A DNA stretch of 34,759 bases, taken from an uncultured Acetobacteraceae bacterium (GTDB lineage: Bacteria; Pseudomonadota; Alphaproteobacteria; Acetobacterales; Acetobacteraceae). Positions 29,841-34,759 of this stretch are shown in pieces. A model generated the notes under the pieces. That model was not told the origin of the DNA, did not search any database, and saw nothing but the letters and a program-made list of their open reading frames with translations. Within the stretch, counting starts at the first letter, position 1. Each line of letters starts with the position of its first letter. The translations under genes were made by a program, and so were the position numbers. The stretch spans positions 1-34,759 of the forward strand of contig CALMVN010000239.1 of NCBI GenBank assembly GCA_937873225.1, in the 5' to 3' direction.

Positions 29841-30653
29841 CTACGCCACGAACCGGACCACGCCGCCATCGACGCGCAGCGCCGCCCCGCTGGTCGCGGA
29901 GGCCTGCTCCGAGCAGACGTAGACGATCATGCTGGCCACCTCGTCCGTGGTTGCGAACCGGCCGATGAGGCTGGTCGGCCGCGCCGCCTTCAGGAACGCC
30001 TGCTCCGCCTCGTCCTGCGTGATGCCCTGCGCCTGGGCCTGCTGCGCCATGAGGTTGCCCAGGATCTCGGACCGCGTCGGGCCGGGCAGGACGGCGTTGA
30101 CCGTCACGCCCGTGCCCGCGACCGCCTCGGCCAGGCCGCGCGAGACGGCGAGCTGCGCCGTCTTGGTCATGCCGTAGTCGAGCATCTCCCTCGGGACGTT
30201 GACCGCCGACTCGCTGCTGACGAACACGACGCGGCCCCAGCCCCGCCGCACCATACGCGGCAGGTAGTGGCGGGTCGCGCGCACGCCGCTCATCACGTTC
30301 AGCTGGAACAGGGCGAGCCAGTCCTCGTCGGGGATCTTCGCGATGTCCGCGACGCCGCCGTACTCCCGGATGAAGGCGGTGCCCACGTTGTTGACGAGGA
30401 TGTCGGCGTCCGGCGCCTGCGCGACCAGCGCCGCCACGCCCTCCACCGTCGACAGGTCCGCGGCGACGCCGGACACGTCGCTACCCGGAACGGACTGCCG
30501 GATCTGCCGCACCGCCTCGTCGACGCGCCCGTTGCCGCGCCCGTTGACGACCACCGCGGCGCCGGCCCGCGCCAGCCCTTCGGCGGTGGCGCGGCCGATG
30601 CCGGCGGTCGATCCGGTGACGATCGCCTTGCGGCCAGCCAGGTCGATGATCAT
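29841..30653 (-). CDS. Short-chain dehydrogenase/reductase
   Basis: A 270-aa classical SDR. The cofactor motif TGSTAGIG (13-20), NNVG (88-91, usually NNAG), and the catalytic set Asn119, Ser147, Tyr160 and Lys164 (YGMTK) are all present. The C-terminus ATSGAALRVDGGVVRF is typical of FabG-like enzymes. The NADP preference is suggested by the NGRGNGR segment after strand 2. The substrate is unknown; its neighbours suggest oxidoreduction of a small organic molecule. It lies 54 bases after the NADP-binding oxidoreductase gene. Confidence 0.9.
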   Translation of the reverse strand: MIIDLAGRKAIVTGSTAGIGRATAEGLARAGAAVVVNGRGNGRVDEAVRQIRQSVPGSDVSGVAADLSTVEGVAALVAQAPDADILVNNVGTAFIREYGGVADIAKIPDEDWLALFQLNVMSGVRATRHYLPRMVRRGWGRVVFVSSESAVNVPREMLDYGMTKTAQLAVSRGLAEAVAGTGVTVNAVLPGPTRSEILGNLMAQQAQAQGITQDEAEQAFLKAARPTSLIGRFATTDEVASMIVYVCSEQASATSGAALRVDGGVVRFVA

Positions 30654-30707
30654 GGGGCAGCCCCTTGGATGACTGGATGAGGAAAGGAAGGCTCGTGCAG
30701 CACCCGT

Positions 30708-31325
30708 TCAGGCGGACCGGCTGCCGGCGAGCTTGACGAGATCCTGGAAGATCAAGGGCGCCCAGCTGTTGCCGCGCGCCTGGACCAGGGCTCCGCCCTC
30801 GGCCAGCCTGCCCAGCCTGACCGGGGCGAAGCCAAGGCGTTCGGCCAGCGCCTCGACCGGAACGGTTGCGTCCTCGTCGTCGCTCGACACGAAGACCACC
30901 CGCCGGCCGCCGCCGCCCGTGTCCGGATCGGCGGCCAGCGTCGCCGCGGGCAGATGGTTGAACGCCTTGACCAGCCTGGCGCCGGGAAAGGCGCGGGCGA
31001 CAACGGCGGAAGACGGCAGGCCGTCCAGCTCCTCGACCGGAACGCCGAACGCGTTCGTCACGTCGACAACCGTCCTGCCCTCCCAGCTGGCCGCAGCCTT
31101 CGCCACCTCCCGATGCTCCCGGAAGGGAACGGCCAGGAGGATGGTGTCGGCCGCCAGCGCCTCCTGCAGCGGCCTGGGCGTGACCGTCGGCCCGATTGCC
31201 GCGGCGTGCTGCGCCAGCGCCTCGGGCGGACGCCGGCTCGCCACCACCACGTCGAGGCGCTTGCGGGCGAACGCCGTGGCGAGCGCCTGGCCGACTGCGC
31301 CGAATCCGATGATCGCATAGGTCAT
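30708..31325 (-). CDS. NADP-binding oxidoreductase of the F420-reductase-like family
   Basis: A 205-aa Rossmann protein. It begins MTYAIIGFGAVGQALATAFA (GxGxxG) and has ASRRPPEAL after the second strand, suggesting NADP binding. LLAVPFREHREVAKAA, VVDVTNAFG and VKAFNHLPAATLA match the NADPH:F420 reductase-like (COG2085-type) family. F420 itself is not expected in this organism group, so the electron partner is open. The ATG at 31325 has AGGAG six bases upstream; a nine-residue upstream extension is unsupported. Confidence 0.85.
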   Translation of the reverse strand: MTYAIIGFGAVGQALATAFARKRLDVVVASRRPPEALAQHAAAIGPTVTPRPLQEALAADTILLAVPFREHREVAKAAASWEGRTVVDVTNAFGVPVEELDGLPSSAVVARAFPGARLVKAFNHLPAATLAADPDTGGGGRRVVFVSSDDEDATVPVEALAERLGFAPVRLGRLAEGGALVQARGNSWAPLIFQDLVKLAGSRSA

Positions 31326-31390
31326 GGAGGTCTCCTGTTCGATGGAACTCAACCGCGGGATCCGGGCGCGACCCGCCCGGTGGCGCCGCG

Positions 31391-31879
31391 TCAGGCGCGT
31401 TCGCGTGCGACGGCGGCCCTGGCGAGGTCCTGGAGCAGCGTCTCGTGCGTGCGCCAGAAGATGTCGGGTGCCGGCTTCGCCAGCTCGACCCAGAGCGGCC
31501 CTCGCATCGTCTCCTCCGTCCAGAGGTGGGTGCCGCTCGCCGTGGGCGTGATGATCCAGGCATGGTAGGCGCGGGACGCTGTCGACGCCTTCGGGCCGCC
31601 ACCCCAGGCGATGCGCGTCGTCGGCTCGAACTCCTGGACCGAGGCGAGGACGTCCTGGCCGGCCAGGCTGGTCTCGAACCGCGTGCCGGGGCGGAACGTG
31701 TCGTGCCCGTCGAGCAGCCGGACGTGTTCGACCCCAGGGTAGAAGCCTGGCCAGGCCCGCGGATCGGTGAGCAGCGACCAGATCGTCCCGGGCGACGCCT
31801 CGACCTCGAGTTCGTTCGTGAAGTGGATGGGGCAGCGGCTGGGGGTCATGTCCTCCGGCCAGTTGATCGCTTCGAACAT
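31391..31879 (-). CDS. SRPBCC-family protein (copy 1)
   Basis: A 162-aa START/Bet v1-like (SRPBCC) ligand-binding domain: ELEVEASPGTIWSLLTDPRAWPGFYPGV, given in part, FRPGTRFETSLAG, and AYHAWIITPTASGTHLWTEET. Such proteins bind or transform hydrophobic small molecules, as in polyketide cyclases. The ATG at 31879 has GGAG six bases upstream; the open frame continues to 32026 but is not protein-like. It is paralogous to the gene at 33131 on the other side of the LysR gene, and heads the minus-strand group after a 181-bp gap. Confidence 0.87.
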   Translation of the reverse strand: MFEAINWPEDMTPSRCPIHFTNELEVEASPGTIWSLLTDPRAWPGFYPGVEHVRLLDGHDTFRPGTRFETSLAGQDVLASVQEFEPTTRIAWGGGPKASTASRAYHAWIITPTASGTHLWTEETMRGPLWVELAKPAPDIFWRTHETLLQDLARAAVARERA

Positions 31880-32008
31880 GTCGGTCTCCGAGCGTGCCGG
31901 AGGGTCGCCAGGCGGCCGGCGGCGCCGGTGGATCGCGGCCCTCGCCGTCGCGGTCCGCCGAACCTGGAGGCGACAGGAGCCGGACGGGAGACCGAACTTT
32001 CCAACATC

Positions 32009-32017
32009 GGTTGTGCG
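32009..32017 (-). promoter_or_regulatory. Candidate LysR operator upstream of SRPBCC copy 1
   Basis: CGCACAACC when read toward the SRPBCC gene, about 130 bases before its ATG. The same nonamer occurs once in the other LysR-flanking intergenic region, in the same orientation relative to its SRPBCC gene. Adjacent here is the dyad CAAC-CGAT-GTTG (32003-32014). A chance match is not excluded. Confidence 0.3.
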
Positions 32018-32060
32018 TTCGCGCACCGCTGCCCTGTCCCGGCGAATAGCGGCCGACGCC

Positions 32061-32954
32061 TCAGCCGGAGGGGGTCTGTCCCGCGAGCAGCGGCGCGTAG
32101 GTCGCCAGCCGTTCGGACGCGAACTCCGTGAAGGAGCGCACGCGCCTGGTCTTGCGGGTCTCGCCCTGCGTGAGCAGCCAGAGCGTGCCGTGCATGTGCA
32201 GGCTCGTGCCCGGCGCCCTGGCCAGCATCGGGTCAGGATCGCCGACGAAGCAGGGGAGCGTGGTCATCCCCAGTCCCTGGCGGACCGCGACGATCTGCGC
32301 GTCGGCGTTCGTGGTCCTGAACGGCACGCCTGCGGCCGTTATCTCGCCCTGGTGCGCCCAGTCGGCCAAGCCGATGTTGTCCTTCACGATCCAGCGGACC
32401 CGGTCGGTCCTGCCCGTCCGCCAGGCGGCGAGGAGGTCGCGGGACAGGTACACGCCGCCGAACAGATCTGGCCCCTTCAGGCCATAAAGGTTGGGCGGCA
32501 GGGTCTTGCGGTCATAGACCACGCGTACCGCGACGTCCGCCTCGCGGTTGGTGAGGTTCACCGGCTCGTCCAGCGACAGGACGCTCATCTCCACCTCCGG
32601 GTGCAGCCGCGCGAACTCGCCAAGGTCGGGCATGAGGAGATGGGTGGCGATCGTCGGCGCCATGGTCACCCGCAGCAGCCCCCGGACCCCCTGGTCGCGG
32701 CCGAGGACGCGCGCCTCCAGCTGGTTGGAGGACGCCTCCATCTCCCCGGCGAGCCCGACCACCTCCTCGCCTGCCCCAGTCATGCGGTATCCCGAGGGAA
32801 GCCTGTCGAACAGCCGCGCGCCCAGCCGTTCCTCCAGCTGGGCGACGCGCCTGAGCACGGTCGCATGGTTCACGCCCAGACGTTCCGCTGCCGCGCGCAC
32901 CGAACCGCCACGGGCGATGGCAAGGAAGTAGCGGACGTCGTCCCAGTCGATCAT
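32061..32954 (-). CDS. LysR-family transcriptional regulator
   Basis: A 297-aa regulator with an N-terminal winged helix (DVRYFLAIARGGSVRAAAERLG, in part, then VNHATVLRRVAQLEERLGARLFDR). An effector-binding substrate domain begins near residue 90 (GLLRVTMAPTIATHLLMPDL). The HATVLRRVAQLE recognition helix is of the type seen in LTTRs that act on neighbouring divergent genes. The ATG at 32954 is preceded by GGGAG. The divergent SRPBCC copy 2 starts 177 bp away, and copy 1 follows downstream, so both are likely targets. Confidence 0.93.
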   Translation of the reverse strand: MIDWDDVRYFLAIARGGSVRAAAERLGVNHATVLRRVAQLEERLGARLFDRLPSGYRMTGAGEEVVGLAGEMEASSNQLEARVLGRDQGVRGLLRVTMAPTIATHLLMPDLGEFARLHPEVEMSVLSLDEPVNLTNREADVAVRVVYDRKTLPPNLYGLKGPDLFGGVYLSRDLLAAWRTGRTDRVRWIVKDNIGLADWAHQGEITAAGVPFRTTNADAQIVAVRQGLGMTTLPCFVGDPDPMLARAPGTSLHMHGTLWLLTQGETRKTRRVRSFTEFASERLATYAPLLAGQTPSG

Positions 32955-33022
32955 GCCTCGCTCCCGCGGCGCGCCCAGGTCTGCTTCCCGTGGGCGGGCA
33001 TCCGCCGCAGCCGGATCGTTTT

Positions 33023-33039
33023 CGCACAACCATCATGCG
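33023..33039. promoter_or_regulatory. Candidate LysR operator in the divergent region
   Basis: CGCA-CAACCATCA-TGCG, an imperfect dyad with 4-bp arms, located about 70 bases from the LysR start and 92 bases before the SRPBCC ATG. It contains the nonamer CGCACAACC shared with 32009-32017. The classical T-N11-A motif is not clearly centred on it. Confidence 0.3.
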
Positions 33040-33130
33040 CTGTTCCGCACTGGGTGCCGAGCGAGGCCAGTCCCAACTCGCAGGCCGTGGGTTACGCCGC
33101 GACCAATGCACGGGAGCAGGAGAACGGACC

Positions 33131-33631
33131 ATGCTCGACCACGTGATCTACCCGCCGCAATACGATCCGCGGGTTTCGCCGATCTACGCGCTGAACGAGA
33201 TCGACGTGAAGGCGCCTGCGGCGGCAGTCTGGACGCTGCTGGTCGACGCCGAGAACTGGTCACGCTATTTCCCGCCCGAAGACCGGGTGAGGATCCTGAG
33301 CGGCGAGCCCGAGCTGAGGCTCGGAACCAGGTACAGCCGGGTGACGATCGGCTTTCCGATGCACCTGGTCGTGACGGAATGCGTGCCCGCCCGCAGGCTC
33401 TCGTGGTCGACAACCGTTGATGGCGACGACACCGGGTCGAGTGCCTTCCACGGCTGGGTCATCACGTCCACCGACGATGGCTGTCACGTGCTGAGCGAGG
33501 AAACGCAGCAGGGGCCCTGGTTTCTCGATCAGCTCGGGCACAAGCATCCCGGAGGCCTCTACAGCTACCACCAGGACTGGATCGAGGCGCTCGCGCGCGC
33601 GGCGGAAGCGCAGGCCGCCAGAACAGCCTGA
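33131..33631 (+). CDS. SRPBCC-family protein (copy 2)
   Basis: A 166-aa START/Bet v1-like domain: NEIDVKAPAAAVWTLLVDAE, LRLGTRYSRVTIG, and AFHGWVITSTDDGCHVLSEET. It aligns along its length with copy 1 (31391-31879), including the shared EEThx-GPhh segment where x and h mark variable and hydrophobic residues. AGGAG lies 8 bases before the ATG. It is divergent from the LysR gene, the classical arrangement for a regulated target. The ligand is unknown. Confidence 0.87.
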   Translation: MLDHVIYPPQYDPRVSPIYALNEIDVKAPAAAVWTLLVDAENWSRYFPPEDRVRILSGEPELRLGTRYSRVTIGFPMHLVVTECVPARRLSWSTTVDGDDTGSSAFHGWVITSTDDGCHVLSEETQQGPWFLDQLGHKHPGGLYSYHQDWIEALARAAEAQAARTA

Positions 33632-33663
33632 CGCACCCTGGACATCCACTCCGGATCGGATGC

Positions 33664-33685
33664 AGGCCCCGGTCGACCCGGGCCT
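33664..33685. terminator. Weak bidirectional hairpin between convergent genes
   Basis: AGGCCC (33664-33669) pairs with GGGCCT (33680-33685) around a 10-base loop. It lies between SRPBCC copy 2 (plus) and the membrane protein (minus), and overlaps the latter's stop codon. No T-tract follows on either strand, so termination is a guess from position. Confidence 0.3.
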
Positions 33686-34163
33686 AGCGGCTGCGGGGCA
33701 GCCCGAGCAGAGCCCGCACCAGACGCTGCGGCACCAGCAGGGCCGCGAGCGCCGAGGCGGCCAGCGGTGCGATGGTGTCGAGCGCCCACAGCGCCCGGTG
33801 GTCCATCACCAGCATCAGGCCGCGCTCCAGCAGGCGCGGCAGCAGCGCCATGCGCAGCAGCAGCAGGTCCACCAGCGGCAGCAGGAAGGCGACCAGCAGC
33901 TTCGGCCACACCCGGTCCGGCCTGCGGGCGGCCACGGCACCGATCAGCAGCCCGGCCGGCACCACTCCCTTCAGCAGGCCGAGCAGCCCGAGCCCGAACA
34001 GCACCGGCACCAGCACCACGGTGAACAGCAGCCAGCGCAGCAGCTCCCACGCGAACAGCGCGGTGATCGCGAACAGCGCCGCCGGCACCAGCAGCGTGTA
34101 CAGGGCCGCGAACACCAGCGTGGCCAGCAGGAGCCGGCCGATCGGCGGCGCGGGCGGAGGCAT
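33684..34163 (-). CDS. Integral membrane protein of unknown function
   Basis: A 159-aa Leu/Ala/Val-rich protein with about four or five membrane segments: LLLATLVFAALYTLLVPAAL, ALFAWELLRWLLFTVVLVPV, GLGLLGLLKGVVPAGLLIGA, LLVAFLLPLVDLLLL and a C-terminal amphipathic stretch. Short Arg-rich loops suggest a cytoplasmic side by the positive-inside rule. The ATG at 34163 lacks a strong ribosome-binding site; the open frame extends upstream into the fdxA terminator, so the start is uncertain. No family was recognised. Confidence 0.65.
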   Translation of the reverse strand: MPPPAPPIGRLLLATLVFAALYTLLVPAALFAITALFAWELLRWLLFTVVLVPVLFGLGLLGLLKGVVPAGLLIGAVAARRPDRVWPKLLVAFLLPLVDLLLLRMALLPRLLERGLMLVMDHRALWALDTIAPLAASALAALLVPQRLVRALLGLPRSR

Positions 34164-34176
34164 ACTGCCGGACAGC

Positions 34177-34207
34177 AAAAAGCCGCCCGGCGGGAGGCCG
34201 GGCGGCT
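34177..34207 (-). terminator. Intrinsic terminator after fdxA
   Basis: A perfect 11-bp stem, AGCCGCCCGGC (34181-34191) with GCCGGGCGGCT (34197-34207) and a 5-base loop. Read on the minus strand it ends in TTTTT (34181-34177). It lies 27 bases after the fdxA stop. It separates fdxA from the membrane protein gene, whose ATG is 14 bases further on. Confidence 0.88.
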
Positions 34208-34234
34208 CGTCGCGGTCCGGAACCGGCGGGAGCG

Positions 34235-34564
34235 TCAGCTGTGCGGCTGGGCCGAGAACAGCTCGGCCTTGCCGGGCTTGTCCTTCCACTCGTCCGCGTC
34301 CGCCGGCGGCGTGCCCTTGCGGGTGATGTTGGGCCAGCTCTTGGAATAGTTCGCGTTGGCTTCCGCCCAGGCGCCGGCGCGGTCGTCGCTGTCGGGCAGG
34401 ATCGCCTCGGCCGGGCATTCCGGCTCGCACACGCCGCAATCGATGCATTCGTCGGGGTTGATGACGAGCATGTTCTCGCCCGCATAGAAGCAGTCCACCG
34501 GACACACCTCGACGCAGTCCATGTACTTGCAGCGGATGCAGTTCTCGGTGACCACGTAGGTCAT
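34235..34564 (-). CDS. fdxA: 7Fe ferredoxin FdxA
   Basis: A 109-aa low-potential ferredoxin carrying one [3Fe-4S] and one [4Fe-4S] cluster. The cysteine spacing follows Azotobacter FdI shifted by one: Cys9, Cys17 and Cys50 for the 3Fe cluster, Cys21, Cys40, Cys43 and Cys46 for the 4Fe cluster, with extra Cys12 and Cys25 also as in FdI. The C-terminal extension of about 50 residues is usual for alphaproteobacterial FdxA. Two ATGs are six bases apart; the second (34564, MTYVVTENC) has GGAG at a 6-base spacing, while the first abuts it, so the second is chosen. A strong terminator follows. Confidence 0.96.
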   Translation of the reverse strand: MTYVVTENCIRCKYMDCVEVCPVDCFYAGENMLVINPDECIDCGVCEPECPAEAILPDSDDRAGAWAEANANYSKSWPNITRKGTPPADADEWKDKPGKAELFSAQPHS

Positions 34565-34654
34565 CGCCATCTCCGATCATGCGGCAGAAACATCCGCCGG
34601 CCACGCGTGAATGCAGCAGCCGCCTGGCCCGAGGCGGGCCGGCGGCGGGCGCGA

Positions 34655-34683
34655 CATATGGGAGGGTTTCCCGGACAGCGCAA
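34655..34683 (-). promoter_or_regulatory. Possible fdxA promoter
   Basis: On the minus strand: TTGCGC (34683-34678), a 17-base spacer, CATATG (34660-34655), about 90 bases before the fdxA ATG. Each hexamer matches only three consensus bases, but the spacing is ideal and the site lies in the gap before fdxA. The leader after it can form CCGCCT/AGGCGG hairpins. Confidence 0.3.
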
Positions 34684-34700
34684 GACGAGCGCGCCAGTCG

Positions 34701-34730
34701 GCCGGAACCTCCTCAGCCGGGAACCTCCTC
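34701..34730. repeat. Short tandem duplication at a stop codon
   Basis: GCCGGAACCTCCTC (34701-34714) and GCCGGGAACCTCCTC (34716-34730) are near-identical neighbours differing by one G. The TGA of the partial minus-strand gene (34715-34713) falls between them. It looks like a small slippage duplication that may have set the present C-terminus. Confidence 0.5.
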
Positions 34731-34759
34731 GTACAGCAGGCGCGCCTCCGCCGCCGGCC
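34713..34759 (-). CDS. Partial CDS, C-terminal codons only
   Basis: The last codons of a gene running off the window: PAAEARLLYEEVPG then TGA. The EARLLYEE pattern is reminiscent of the tail of S4-domain RNA-binding (Hsp15-like) proteins. Such a gene often precedes fdxA in alphaproteobacteria, but fourteen residues cannot prove it. The frame could also be chance. Confidence 0.35.
   Translation of the reverse strand, partial: PAAEARLLYEEVPG

Noticed and set aside
32990-33130. N-terminal extension of SRPBCC copy 2 from an ATG at 32990
   Set aside because: The extension is not protein-like and AGGAG sits properly before the ATG at 33131.

Overview
The window is roughly 70% GC and reads as the chromosome of a motile alphaproteobacterium, most likely Rhodospirillales/Acetobacteraceae-like. 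Support comes from the alphaproteobacterial flagellar layout (flgI-flgJ divergent from fliX, a DksA with one zinc-site cysteine, flgH-flgA-flgG-flgF divergent from fliL-fliM), MotE- and CheZ-type proteins, and two full CtrA-type boxes (TTAA-N7-TTAA). The family-level placement is inference. No rRNA, tRNA, insertion sequence or CRISPR array was seen.

Layout. 1-2117: REP-like hairpins, a DUF2272 lipoprotein and mtnA (methionine salvage), both on the minus strand. 2118-2684: a 567-bp gene-free stretch with two strong inverted repeats. 2685-3740: a Thr/Ala/Arg/Lys-rich histone-H1-like protein. 3864-16659: a flagellar and chemotaxis block. On the minus strand are flgI-flgJ-flgN-like and flgF-flgG-flgA-flgH. 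On the plus strand are fliX, dksA and a tightly coupled run fliL-fliM-DUF6468-motE-(37-aa ORF)-cheZ-975-aa exported repeat protein. The flgF and fliL operons diverge from a 163-bp region holding two near-identical CtrA boxes, one facing each operon.

16660-18234: speD and speE (spermidine synthesis). speD has a leader with two mutually exclusive hairpins and is separated from speE by a clear intrinsic terminator. 18265-20626: a 77-aa hydrophilic protein, two small lipoproteins, a glutathione peroxidase and a YdjA-type nitroreductase. 20707-23301: a hybrid histidine kinase (PAS-GAF-HisKA-HATPase-REC-REC). 23565-28971: lysine 6-dehydrogenase plus an ALDH7-type semialdehyde dehydrogenase (lysine to 2-aminoadipate), then a sulfite-oxidase-family molybdoenzyme and fumarase C.

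29065-33631: an accessory-looking cluster organised around a LysR regulator. Two paralogous SRPBCC proteins lie on either side of the LysR gene, followed on the minus strand by a small NADP-binding oxidoreductase, an SDR and a duplicated SnoaL-like protein. 33684-34759: a membrane protein, the 7Fe ferredoxin fdxA with its terminator, and the last codons of an unfinished gene.

The strongest regulatory observations are the paired CtrA boxes, the speD leader and the 2295-2337 hairpin. The least explained conserved-looking products are the 975-aa exported protein and the 37-aa ORF overlapping cheZ.
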